Positions 52,401 through 59,520 of a stretch of 64,000 nucleotides of DNA are shown piece after piece. The position numbers were made by a program, and so were the translations under genes. The stretch covers positions 4,564,076-4,628,075 of the forward strand of contig CM049309.1 in assembly GCA_026874595.1 (NCBI GenBank), given 5' to 3'. Position 1 is the stretch's first letter. Each line of letters begins with the position of its first letter. The notes below the pieces were generated by a model, which was given only the letters and a program-made list of their open reading frames with translations, was not told the origin of the DNA and ran no database searches. This stretch comes from Sipunculus nudus. Its lineage: Eukaryota > Annelida > Sipuncula > Golfingiida > Sipunculidae.

Positions 52401-55400
52401 AGGAAGTGTGTGATACTGCCCTGTCACAGTCTGAAACCAGAATTGAACTTTGCAGATGTACATATACTAAGTTAAGTTAGCATTAAAAAAAATGGAGGTG
52501 GTTACCTCCGCCAAAAAAAGATAAAAAAAAAATATTTGAAGAATTGATTAGATTTTTGTGTGGATCCAGCACATGATCCAGATTCAGTAATGTCATCAAG
52601 GAATATTCACCAATGTTCAGTCACTTATGCTTAAATGAAGCTGGGAATATCAGCTAAATAAGTGAATTCAAAGACGTGTTGCATTCCTAAGAATGCAAAT
52701 TTATAATTATGAATGAAATTGATGGGCACAGATATTGTTTGGGGGTGGGGGGGGGGGGGGGTTTACTTTTTACATTGGTACCACAAGGTACAGTTATGAG
52801 GCATTATACTCACAGCAACTCACACACACACACACACAGGAGAGACAGATTTCAAATATATGTACAGCTATTTGTGATATAATTGTTCAAACATATGACC
52901 AATGTTAGCAGTGACCTTTGGCCCTTTAGTAACAAAAATCAACCACACACAATACTACTTCTAAAGATATATTCATGTTCTTATAATTGCTTCATATAAC
53001 ATTATAGTAACATGTTACGTGCATCCTAGGTACATCAATATGTTACCCAGTCTTGCTTTGACTTGCAACACAGTTGAATTTAGAAAATTTTTTGCTGAAT
53101 ACTGAACAATTAACATTACTTGAATCATTTCGTTTAAAAGTTATGTCTGTTTACTGTACCAGTTATGATTTAGAATTGCCTTCGGTTTAGATGTGCCTTT
53201 ATTATCCCAACTGATATGTCATTTTGTCTTTTTTTTCAGGTTATGCACCAAAAGATCTGGACACGTACATCAAATGGGAATTTCCATTCCCAAGTGTAAG
53301 TGAGAACAAACAATCTTGATGTTTAAGATGAAAAAATAATATGATGTCAGGAATTCTGGTAAATATACATCATATTCTGTCATGGGTGTGTTTCTAAGCT
53401 GAAAAGTGTATTATACATGACAGTTATGTATTTTACTCATAATTTCTGGAATTTTTCCAATGAACATGCTGGTCAGATGTGTCCCTGCATGGTCAGCCAT
53501 CTTTTGTTTTACTGATTATTTTTTAGAACATTTCTGCATAAGAATAATAACCATTACTACTCTCATGAGGGTTCATAGTTTGAATAATACTGTTTTTCAT
53601 ATATTAAATATGCATGATTGCTTAGATAACCTTCACAGTTGGTATCTGGTTTAAATGTTGTAACTATACTCATGCTTAGGGATTTCCTTGGACTTTCCAT
53701 GTGAAAAAAATATCTATTAAATAAAAGGCAGAATAGAAGGTTGGGGGGGGGGGGGGGTTGAATAGGATTTATTTGTTGTCATAAAGTACAACTGAATTCA
53801 GGAATTAATATTCTAATGTGAAAATCAAAGCCTTATATGACATTGGAGAGTGTAATACTGGAGAGTGTATGGACTATATATGTATACCTTGTTGCATAAA
53901 AGTCAGAGGAACTTTAATAAGGCTTTGACTTCTCCCCAGGTTCAAGCAGAGTTCATAAATTAATAATCAAACCTCAAGCAGCTTGAACACAAGTGGGTTT
54001 AATATTTGATTCAAGGGAGCTGAACACAGTTAGGTTTTTACTGTATACTGATATATATACATAACATACATACATTACTTTTGTCTTCAGGATGATCCAC
54101 AGAAGGGAGAGACTGACACAAACAAGCACACAAATAATCCAGGTAAGAGTCAGCGTGGTAATGAGCCTAAAGCCCTCCTAGCCATTCATTTATATCAACT
54201 AAATCAACTATAGTAGTTAACTCACTTCTAAAGCTAGACTAAGCAAAATGTTGGTTACCTTCAAGTGACTTGAAGGAATATGTGATAATTTAGTTGTGTT
54301 ACAACATACCTGCTCTTGATCAAATTTACATTCTCATTCAACTTTACTACTGCTTGTAAAGGGAGCATTTGCTGTAGTCTTCCACCAAGGGAGCTGTGCA
54401 TAATTGCTGGTGTGCCAAAATCAGCTTTCGAGCAACAGGCTAGTGGGTGAGCCCTGTACTGTATAATTATTGTGGTAGATGTCTGGGTGATATTTGCTTG
54501 GTATAATGAGATTTCCTAGTTCCAACTCCAGATGGAACACAATTTACATTATCCTTTCCTTGTATATAATTATTGAGACATCACACCTCTTTCGGCATTC
54601 TCTCAACCTATGTAGACACCAGCTCTCCAGATTGACATGCTTTTGTCAAGATAGGCAAAAATGTATCAAGGGGGTCACATTCTGCTAGTTATATAATAAA
54701 ATGGCCAATGAAAATCCTATAATTTGAAGATTTAGGCGTGGTCACTGAGAGGCATTCAACTGCTTTAAGTCAGCTGATACATGTCCTATTCCCACCAAAC
54801 TCTCTAGTCAGTGCCTGCCAGGTCAATGTCTGTCAAGTACCTTCAAGTCACTTTTCCCTGTATCCTCATCAAACCTTGACTGGTTAATTTACCCAATTAT
54901 TCCACATGGCTGCTATAGGGGACAGTCATTTACCTTACAGACTAAAACCCAAATGTTGCAATTAGGAGAGTAGATCAAAGGGGAGAGAGTTAAAAGCACA
55001 AGGGACACAGCTGGCTTCAAATTAAATAGTGCCAATACTTAGATACATATAACAGATGTAATATATGACATGTATGCAGCACAGATAATCCCCACCAGTG
55101 ACTGAACAGGAATTCCCTGCTCTCACTGCAAAAATGATTCATGGTTTAGCTTGCATGGTGGCCAGGTGTAGAAAGATGTCTGGTATTTTAAATAAGAAGA
55201 CAAAAGAGCAACAGCCTTGCTTATTGAAAAACAGGATTACTGTGACAGTTGTATAGTGAGGCAAGAAAAGTGTAGTTCTATCCACAAGACCATAAAAGGG
55301 ACCTGTTCTCATATCTTACATCTATTAACTAAAGATAATACCTGGAACCATAAAAAAAGTAGTCCAGAAAACACCATTCTCACAGTACACAGGCTGATTG

Positions 55401-58400
55401 TTTTGTTAATATCTACATGTTTATAACATGTGGGGGCCCTCCAGAATAATACAGATACATTCAGCAATGACATTTGACAGCAAATCAGATGGACGATAGT
55501 TTTGCCAATGGCATTTTACAACTAGGAACCTTTCAATTTCCAGACATATGTAACCAACCACCTACAACCTGCCATATTGACAAACATTTTGTATAGATAC
55601 ACAAGCTCATATGTTATACGAACTTTTTTAGCAGGAATTACTTTCGGTTAATTAATATGTGGGCAGAGTAAGCCAGGAATCACATACATTCTACATTAAG
55701 CTAGAAAATAGCTGGCTCTATTAACTATCATGCATTAATTTATACAACATGATGTTTGTGAAATAGCCAGCAGTAGTATGTAATAAAGCTGACTATCTAT
55801 GATTTCTTTTACAGAGTATGAGCAGACGTTCAAACTGCAGATCAACAGAAAATCCAGGGCCTTCCTCAGATTACTAAAGAGTTCAAAAACTGTCAAATTT
55901 GATGTTTACTACAAACGGTTTGTAAAATTTATGCATATTTCTTCTGATATTTATCCCAATAGATGTGCATAATTTTTTTAAAGGTACTTTAATTCATTTT
56001 TGTCTAATTAAATGAAGTACTTCTTAGTAATAGTCTAAGGTTTACTGTGAAATCAATTTTGCTTAAATTTAAAGTTATTTGTAGATTTTATCTTATGTTT
56101 TTTTGTTGAAGCTAATTAGCTGCTGTATTTTTCAGTATATTTCATCCAGAGTAGTTAGCAAGTTTATTTTAAGGAGCACTAAACATTGTATTAGTAACAG
56201 TGTGATATGGTTTATAATAGAGAATCATATATCCTTCGTATGTTGTGAAAAATATTTTGAACAAAATTACAAGAGAACAACTTGTGAAGTATAAAAAAAT
56301 TACTTTGAACAAAAGATATGAGAACACCTTTTGAAACATAAATGAAACTGAAGAAGACAATGGTAATGTGTTATAGTAAGTTTTGAAATTAAAAGTAAAA
56401 TATCTTTATCTTTGTAATTTAAGCATTACAGCATGTATGTAATAACTATAAAAAGTGTAAATTTGTTGAAGAAAATGCTCATGTGCACCCTGGTGTAGTA
56501 TGCGCTTATTGCTTGCAAACTTTCTTCTTAATAATTCTGACTGTATTTAAAAATGATCAGTGGTATATGTATATATAATATTTTCTATTTTATACATTTC
56601 CATTAAAGTTTAAAATCCAAGTGCACATAGGTGTGCACATGTGCAAAAAGTTGCTTTTATGAACTTGTAATTGTGAAAACTCTCATAAGTTCATCAGCGT
56701 GTATGGGCATATGCCAATATGCATGAAAATTGATACAGGAGTAATTTTCAAGCATATGGACCCATGAAGGAAGGGATTCCCAGCAAATGATGTCATTCAA
56801 ACATTTGTTTTTTTGGGAAATGCCCACTAGATCTGTGTGCTTTATATATAACTTCAGTAAATGTTCAGGCATATGTGGATATATATATATATATTTATAT
56901 GAGCCTAATAGCAATTTTCATACATGTACTTCTTAATGCATACATCTGTTTAAGCTTAACCTTTCAAGACACAGCTAAGTGTAGGCTTTGTGTTGATAGT
57001 CTTTGAAAAGATCTTACCAGCCTACTTTATGTCTTCTAAATCTCTATGTTTTTTTTTGTGGACAGGGGTTTCTTCAAAGGAGACAAACTATTAGGGAGCA
57101 TCTCCATGAAACTGCTGCCTCTTGAGTCTAAGTGTGTCATACATGATACATATGATGTAAGTATGATTTCTCCATCTCTCACATACAAATGTCTTTATGA
57201 AAAATGATATCTTGTTATTGTCCCCCGCTCCACGGATGCAGGGGACATTGATTTGGGTTTGTCTGTCTGTCTGTCTGTCCGTCAGGTTTTTTCATTTCCG
57301 TGCGATACCTTTCCTAAATATTATCAAATTTCATTCAAATTCAAGTCAGGGATTGCTCTCATGCATACCTTCGTTGGGATTGGTTTTGGAGTGTCTTGCT
57401 TTTCTATGTCTGTCTGTCACTTTAGCTGTCCGTCTGTCAGATTTTCGTTTCCATGCAATAACTTTCCTAAATATTATCCAATTTCATTCAGATTATTGTC
57501 AGTGATTGCTCTCATGCTTACCTGGGTTGGGATATGTTTTGAAGTGTCTGGCTTCTGTTTGTGTGTCTGTCTGTCTGTCACTGCCTGTCAGGGTTTTGTT
57601 TCAGTGGGATAACTTTCCTAAATATTATCCCATTTCTTTCAAATTTGGGTCAGTGATTAGTCTCATGCTTAGCTTGGTAAGGATTGGTTTGGAGTGTCTG
57701 GCTTATGTCTGTCTGTCACTTTGTCAGTCAGTCTGTCAAATTTTTTTCAGTGCGATAAATTTTATCTGATTTCATTCAAATTTGGGTCAGTGATTGCTCT
57801 CATGCTTACCTTGGTTGGGATTGGTATTGGAGTGTCTGGCTTCTGTCTGTCTGTCTGTCTGTCTGTCTGTCACATTGTCTGTCTGTTGGTCAGGTTTTTT
57901 TTCGTTTCCCAGCGATAACTTTCGTTAATATTATCCAGTTTTATTCAAATTTTCATCAGTGATTGCTCTTTACCTTGGATGGGATTGGTTTTGAAGTGTC
58001 TAGCTTCTGTCTGTCTGTAACTCTGTCTGTCTGTCTGTTATCAAGCATGAAAAACAACAAGAGGCCAAAGCGGGGGACATTAATTCCAAGAATTTGCTTG
58101 TTTGTGCTAGCTTAACATCTCAACGTTAAAAAATGTCTTAACTTACTTCAAATAATAATGCTCCACATGACCCTACATAATGCTGTCTCCATTATGTTAA
58201 TTGGATGTCAGTTAATTGGTACAGTTAACATATCAGACATGGGGTCTCATTGTATTTGTTTAATAACCTTATACTTATAATAGTGGTAGAATTTTGGTCA
58301 TAATATTCTGTTATATTATTGAAAACAGCTGATGATCAATTATTAATCAATTATTCTATGTACCATCTATATAACAGTGAAATCACTGACCTAAAATAAG

Positions 58401-59520
58401 ATTTTCTCATCTTTCTGCAGCTAATGGATGGAAGGAAGTCTGTGGGTGGAAAATTAGAAGTTAAAATCCGAGTACGTCATCCATTTGTAACCAAACAGGT
58501 CGAGTCCATGAAAGAAAAATGGCTGATTATAGACCAGTTTGAAAGAGCTCACAGAGCCCAGGTACGCAGCAGTCTACACCCTCGTGTTTCCCATATCTTG
58601 TTCTTTAAGAAGTGCTGCATGCTGTACTGTAATGGCTTAAACACATGTAACATACTTTGGGGATAATTGTTCACAAGTTAAACAACATAGCCAAGGTACA
58701 GGTATTACTGGAATATACAAATTAAAAAAAGCACTGTTTGTCATTAATGAATTTACCTGGGCTTACCTGGTTTTACACACACGTGATAGACCCCTAATTC
58801 TATGGTTATTCATGCATATATAGTGTGTCATGTTTTGTACTGACTTAAAACATAAAAATTGTCTTAGAAAGATTCTAAATAATTTTAATCAGATCTGCTT
58901 AAAAATTTGTAAGTTTATAATCTTTGTTTATTAAGATCATGTTCTTGATGACCCTTCATGCTGAGACTAGATTTTCAGACTCGCTGTAATCTTTTGATAC
59001 TTTCTGTTGTAGGAAGCAGCAAGACCCGTAGCAGTAAGTAACATCTTCTCTTTTTTAAAGTATGCAATGTAGGGAGGATAGAGCCTTATTAGTACATGAT
59101 TGAGGATAACTGTTTCACTGACCAGTGATTACCCATGTTAAACTGCCTCAGATCATCTGGCCTTTTATCATGATGTTTCAGTAGATTACATACCAGTTTA
59201 TTAACTAAAAAGTCATTTTGTATTATATATATGTATAAGATTGTATTCAGATTTGCAAGAGCCATTGGTAATCATATCAGATGAGTTAGTTTTACACTGA
59301 TTGCTATATATATCTGTCAGTAGGTTCATATAAGCAGCCACATTAATAATTTATTTTCAACATGTCACCTCTAGGCATGTTTAATTCCTGATTGATTTAA
59401 TAAGAAACAAATCTGTAAATCTTTTATTATATCTGCTGAATCAGAGCTCTAAAATTAAAGGAATGCGTAAATTATCAAAATGATTCTTTTTTCTTTTCAG
59501 ACATCAAATTCATCAGAAAA
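22435..59520 (+). CDS. CC2D1: Coiled-coil and C2 domain protein 1 (CC2D1A/B; Drosophila Lgd), 25 exons, 3' partial
   Basis: This protein binds CHMP4/Shrub of ESCRT-III through its DM14 repeats and acts at endosomes in membrane-protein sorting, including Notch; the vertebrate form has also been called Freud-1. Exons: 22435-22491, 24251-24380, 24903-25003, 26564-26758, 27909-28119, 31368-31430, 32515-32630, 34133-34214, 34715-34828, 35241-35389, 36798-36870, 38237-38371, 39011-39165, 40785-40841, 47539-47694, 47819-47877, 48368-48484, 51854-51927, 53240-53295, 54091-54142, 55815-55917, 57066-57156, 58421-58561, 59013-59033, 59501-59520. All have AG/GT borders and keep one open frame of about 843 codons. 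Order: acidic N-terminus, DM14 repeats at about residues 127-185, 253-318, 370-430 and 484-552, a helical linker with FTQLGDVS, and a C2 domain at about 657-800. Vertebrate proteins are about 850-950 residues; the last C-terminal helices are missing, so the gene must continue past the right edge. Whether it is the pre-duplication single gene is inference. Confidence 0.95.
22492..24250. repeat. CC2D1 intron 1 with a dispersed GTCTGTC-type fragment and three related palindromic motifs
   Basis: At 22845-23060 there is a GTCTGTCTGTC start and a CAATATGGTTGC block like other mollusc-type repeats here. A perfect 16-bp palindrome AAAACACTAGTGTTTT (23011-23026) sits inside GGTCCCCC...GATGAA. Degenerate copies of the same block are near 23807 and 23930, giving direct repeats about 0.9 kb apart. 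Confidence 0.45.
25040..26214 (+). pseudogene. 5'-truncated L2/CR1-like LINE (reverse transcriptase C-terminal half)
   Basis: The open frame at 25071-25916 carries PKGSVLGPILFTLYL and the catalytic YADDT motif of non-LTR reverse transcriptases. It continues with thumb-region motifs (NTDKTEIM, VKYLGVK, RLDYSNSVLAGL, LHWLPVKYRI). The frame breaks after 25916, but the usual C-terminus (APKVWNSLP, TNLKMYLFRQ) continues in another frame to about 26060. The copy ends in an ATT microsatellite (26198-26214), as L2/CR1-type elements do. It is inserted in sense in CC2D1 intron 3, within about 40 bases of the exon 3 donor. It is defective. Confidence 0.85.
26564..28119 (+). other. CC2D1 exons 4-5: first DM14 repeat and proline-rich linker
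   Basis: Exon 4 ends and exon 5 begins inside the first DM14 repeat, with VQERLAMYQAAQDAAK, RRMDRGIK and then TLQSMLKKAQKG, DDLPPPVAI. A proline/serine/glutamine-rich linker fills the rest of exon 5. The intron between them (26759-27908) shows no recognised element. Confidence 0.9.
28805..29885. repeat. Tandem repeat array, family 4, in CC2D1 intron 5
   Basis: The array opens with GGCGTCCGTCGGCCGTC-type sequence and then repeats a degenerate monomer. Each monomer has CTTCTC.GAAA, a GCCAAATTGT-like block, CACAGAAATGATCC, AAGTTTGTTCAAATGG and TTTTTGGC.GAGTTA. At least four copies are recognisable (near 29041, 29356, 29540 and 29720). One copy of the palindrome GGTGGCGCCACCTG is at about 29283. 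On the minus strand the left end reads GCTAA then T, possibly a Helitron-type end. Confidence 0.6.
30400..30640. repeat. Short imperfect direct repeats
   Basis: GGTCAAGAATTCACTCAGTG occurs at about 30408 and 30613, with diverged versions near 30549 and 30585. This is a small local tandem or dispersed duplication. Confidence 0.6.
30729..31038 (+). mobile_element. Family 1 Helitron-like element, copy 3 (short)
   Basis: It is the inverse of the left ends at 4787 and 16618. TGCAACCATTTTTGCACAGC, GTTTGTCTGCCGTGG and GAATCCATGCCTCACTTCAC are all present. It ends in a degraded hairpin and CTAG (31035-31038) followed by T. It retains only one or two monomers. Confidence 0.6.
31368..31430 (+). other. 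CC2D1 exon 6 (63 bp linker exon)
   Basis: It encodes about 21 alanine-, proline- and threonine-rich residues between DM14-1 and DM14-2. Both borders are phase 1, so skipping the exon would keep the frame. AG acceptor and GTGAGT donor are present. Confidence 0.8.
31638..31720. repeat. pogo/Tigger-type inverted repeat end
   Basis: CAGTGGAACCTC at about 31638 resembles the terminal repeats of Tc1/mariner-pogo elements. The matching right end was not located. Confidence 0.35.
32515..34214 (+). other. CC2D1 exons 7-8: second DM14 repeat
   Basis: Exon 7 (32515-32630) gives RRDQYKLAARNAKHEGN and ALSYMKTVK. Exon 8 (34133-34214) gives the rest, including FDLSQVPPPPG. The intron holds a SINE, a G19 run and AT-rich sequence. 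Confidence 0.9.
32728..33150 (+). mobile_element. tRNA-derived SINE, copy 1
   Basis: The head has an A-box-like TGGCTAAGGGGTAGAGC and a B-box-like GAGTTTGAATCC, with the spacing of a tRNA gene. The body matches 52109-52536, sharing GATGTACATATA, GGAAGTGTGTGATACTGCC and ATGGAGGTGGTTACC. It ends in an A-rich tail. A G19 run (32902-32920) lies inside. It sits in sense in CC2D1 intron 7. Confidence 0.8.
34242..34256. promoter_or_regulatory. Consensus oestrogen-response-element-like palindrome
   Basis: AGGTCACTGTGACCT is a second perfect inverted repeat of AGGTCA with a 3-base spacer. It lies 28 bases into CC2D1 intron 8. Confidence 0.3.
34715..34828 (+). other. CC2D1 exon 9: acidic linker
   Basis: It encodes a serine/glutamine-rich then strongly acidic segment (EEEEDLPETQEE) between DM14-2 and DM14-3. 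Confidence 0.85.
35241..36870 (+). other. CC2D1 exons 10-11: third DM14 repeat
   Basis: Exon 10 (35241-35389) gives MQQRLDKYKTSGDQAKSEGN and RRFGRIVK. Exon 11 (36798-36870) gives QYEDAIKKYKAGKPIDFEEL and PCPP. The split falls at the same place as in the other DM14 repeats. Confidence 0.9.
35711..36693. mobile_element. Tc1/mariner (pogo-type) MITE, 983 bp
   Basis: Terminal inverted repeats start CAGTAGAAtGT on the left and are CAGTAGAACGTCG on the reversed right end. The element is flanked by TA on both sides (35709-35710 and 36694-36695), as expected of Tc1/mariner insertion. A G19 run lies near the left end (35740-35758). No transposase frame is visible. Confidence 0.7.
36990..37039. other. 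Perfect 13-bp inverted repeat, hairpin-forming
   Basis: ATACAAAGCAGCG (36990-37002) pairs with CGCTGCTTTGTAT (37027-37039). With a 1-base bulge the stem can be extended by GTT/AAC. It lies in CC2D1 intron 11. Confidence 0.6.
37260..38236. other. CC2D1 intron 11, right part
   Basis: No gene, RNA or mobile element recognised apart from a short TAGA run near 38156-38172. Confidence 0.4.
38237..38371 (+). other. CC2D1 exon 12: proline-rich linker
   Basis: It begins FPPIPVSS, which matches the conserved PPGFPPI start of the linker after DM14-3 in this family, and continues as a Pro/Thr/Gln-rich segment. Confidence 0.85.
38598..38776. mobile_element. Short pogo/Tigger-type MITE, 179 bp
   Basis: It begins CAGTGGAACC and ends GGTTTCACTG, with TA on both sides (38596-38597 and 38777-38778). 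The inside is AAGACC-rich. A similar but degraded sequence is at about 47300-47380. Confidence 0.65.
39011..40841 (+). other. CC2D1 exons 13-14: fourth DM14 repeat
   Basis: Exon 13 (39011-39165) gives LEERQLKFRQAALQAKKTGD and AKKYLRTAK. Exon 14 (40785-40841) gives GFDQMIQAAHSGLPVDLSQ. A possible second donor for exon 14 lies 27 bases downstream (after 40868), in frame. Confidence 0.9.
39690..40345. repeat. ~145-bp tandem array in CC2D1 intron 13
   Basis: AAAAGCTTGTGGACCCATTT recurs near 39862, 40008 and 40151. Each monomer also has GGTCAAAGGTCACAGCCAC and CACCCACCCATGGATGAAG blocks. About 3.5 copies are present, flanked by GTTCATCTGTCCG on the left and GGGGATGCTTGGCTTTGC on the right. Confidence 0.75.
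41884..42350 (-). mobile_element. Repeat left of the TRAF gene, with Helitron-like end
   Basis: The left end carries the hairpin AGCTCAgcTGACT...AGTCAtgTGAGCT (41886-41914) also seen at 20221. On the minus strand it is followed by CTGA and T. The interior 42001-42350 is a direct repeat of about 45120-45480, sharing AAGACTGCCT, AAAACCACTGAT, AGTTATGGGCCC and GAATTGCTGAAGCTAGAGA. Confidence 0.65.
42745..42776 (+). promoter_or_regulatory. TATA box and initiator of the TRAF gene
   Basis: TATATATA at 42745-42752 is followed by TCAGTC, a consensus initiator, with its A at 42773, 28 bases after the first T. This gives a 5' UTR of about 100 bases before the start codon. Confidence 0.6.
42875..44203 (+). 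CDS. TRAF6-like E3 ubiquitin ligase, intronless, nested in CC2D1 intron 14
   Basis: TRAF6-type proteins are RING E3 ligases that relay Toll/IL-1 receptor and TNF-family signals to NF-kB and MAPK by K63-linked ubiquitin. The 442-residue frame has a RING finger: C24, C27, C39, H41, C44, C47, C60 and D63, with the CPVDNE motif typical of TRAF6. TRAF-type zinc fingers follow at about 90-215 with regular Cys/His spacing, then a glutamine-rich coiled coil at about 230-295. A MATH/TRAF-C domain runs from about 303 to 440 (FYTSCPGYKLQL, RFDSSLQFPFSCECKVRVL). It is shorter than vertebrate TRAF6 (about 520) but has every domain. The start at 42875 fits the TATA/Inr spacing. The gene has its own promoter and polyadenylation signal, is on the same strand as its host, and lacks introns. 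It may be a retrocopy or part of a molluscan TRAF expansion; no poly-A tract is left. Confidence 0.93.
   Translation: MAELCQEFGYEADFVPELDRKYMCPVCLLGLREPLQTKCGHRFCTACLQGAFQGKRYAKCPVDNEYLDMKTEVYVDAAVKREVLSLQVKCPNHATECDWQGELRDCDSHEKSCPEAMVSCENNCKETLKRKNMEKHQTTCSMRVVSCEFCGNSILYKDVAMHHLFVCLKFPMNCNVCDKTGILREDFPNHMDEDCPLVTVKCNFASVGCTHEDKRMLMPQHSQEAYHKHMMLLMDKLMQQDEMLAKQRVTVREATETAARLCEINRDQQAQLELQQQTLSELDQQVNQIQSTSMSGKILWPVSLKTDQQQTYTSPAFYTSCPGYKLQLTMDLNGYEENGVKYVSMSVHLLKGRFDSSLQFPFSCECKVRVLSQPDSQDNRPYSADIVCSRMLPCSDIISSPARGQTMLKCISLETLKQYIVDGQFTLDVAVNITGHPGWWQS
44467..44472 (+). terminator. Polyadenylation signal of the TRAF gene
   Basis: AATAAA lies 264 bases after the stop codon and is followed by T-rich then GT-rich sequence. 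Confidence 0.7.
45110..45480. repeat. Repeat right of the TRAF gene, direct copy of 42001-42350
   Basis: Long blocks agree with the left copy, in the same orientation (for example TTACACTTCAAGACTGCCT and AAAAATCA.GAAATATATTTA). The pair encloses about 2.8 kb that includes the whole TRAF transcription unit. Confidence 0.7.
45500..47085. other. CC2D1 intron 14, right part
   Basis: Very AT-rich. No gene, RNA or defined repeat was recognised. Confidence 0.4.
47087..47146 (+). pseudogene. Relic duplicate of CC2D1 exon 14
   Basis: The end of this stretch, from AGGACTCC to CTCAG|GT, matches the end of exon 14 at 24 of 27 positions. It would read GLQVDLAQ against GLPVDLSQ. The donor GTAAAT is intact, but the upstream part is not clearly similar and the frame is closed by TGA about 60 bases upstream. 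It lies 6.3 kb after exon 14, beyond the TRAF gene. Confidence 0.55.
47539..48484 (+). other. CC2D1 exons 15-17: linker and conserved helical region before C2
   Basis: Exon 15 (47539-47694) starts APVPPG and ends in YKRLEQELIAQIK. Exons 16-17 (47819-47877, 48368-48484) encode SDHFTQLGDVST, FDKMGQ..RKDLDALRNAF and YETKEFSVVQ, conserved in the family. Confidence 0.9.
48742..51685 (+). mobile_element. Satellite-carrying Helitron-like element, family 2, copy 2 (eight monomers, dimeric)
   Basis: Same element as 6080-7703 but on the plus strand and twice as long. The left hairpin GTATCgCCAGAC-aaa-GTCTGGaGATAC (48742-48768) is followed by a CCG run. The right end has TGGCACC-tgc-GGTGCCA (51657-51673), then CTAG (51682-51685) and T. 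The palindrome or a variant falls at about 49075, 49400, 49736, 50059, 50395, 50718, 51055 and 51378. From the second on, spacings alternate 336/323. Alternate monomers share a 13-base ATTTATAACCTGT insertion. No coding capacity. Confidence 0.75.
51961..52660. repeat. Dispersed repeat interrupted by a SINE
   Basis: Flanking 52096-52549 are GAATCTCATGAAATTTTCAG (left) and TGGATCCAGCACATGATCCA with GAATATTCAC (right). Both match, inverted, the sequence at about 63780-64000. The SINE therefore inserted into an older repeat. Confidence 0.6.
52109..52536 (+). mobile_element. tRNA-derived SINE, copy 2, with perfect target duplication
   Basis: The head has CGCTAAGGGGTAGAGC (A box) and GGGTTCAATTC (B box). 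The body matches 32728-33150 and the end is A-rich. It is flanked by the 13-base direct repeat TGAAGAATTGATT at 52096-52108 and 52537-52549, the mark of LINE-driven insertion. Confidence 0.9.
52741..52761. repeat. Poly-G tract (G5-T-G15)
   Basis: A long G run in CC2D1 intron 18. A G15 run is also at 53743-53757 and a G12 run at 51624-51635. Confidence 0.9.
54143..55300. other. CC2D1 intron 20, left part
   Basis: No gene, RNA or mobile element recognised. Confidence 0.4.
55310..55725. repeat. Dispersed repeat, copy B
   Basis: Same family and orientation as 2680-3165. It ends about 90 bases before CC2D1 exon 21. Confidence 0.6.
55918..57065. other. CC2D1 intron 21
   Basis: AT-rich with a short TA run near 56879-56894. 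Nothing else recognised. Confidence 0.4.
57220..58078. mobile_element. 859-bp element with 10-bp inverted ends and an internal ~155-bp tandem array
   Basis: It begins GTCCCCCGCT and ends AGCGGGGGAC, exact inverse complements, with ATT on both flanks. The left end also folds as TGTCCCC...GGGGACA. About five internal monomers repeat GTCTGTCTGTC, GATAACTTTCCTAAATATTA, CATTTCATTCAAATT and TGATTGCTCTCATGC. No coding capacity. Confidence 0.7.
59013..59520 (+). other. CC2D1 exons 24-25: two micro-exons (21 and 20 bp)
   Basis: 59013-59033 (EAARPVA) has acceptor TTGTAG and donor GTAAGT. 59501-59520 (TSNSSEK, last codon split) has acceptor TTTTCAG and donor GTGAGT. They encode part of the variable linker after the C2 domain. 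Confidence 0.65.

Larger units (their letters stand above)
51854..58561 (+). other. CC2D1 exons 18-23: C2 domain
   Basis: Six exons encode DLELVIIRGINYGLP, DTYIKWEFPFPS, EYEQTFKLQINRKSRAF, VKFDVYYKRGFFKGDKLLG and GGKLEVKIRVRHPF, which are successive C2 strands. The following WLIIDQF matches the conserved segment after C2. As in other family members, the usual five calcium-binding aspartates of C2 loops are not all evident. Confidence 0.88.
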
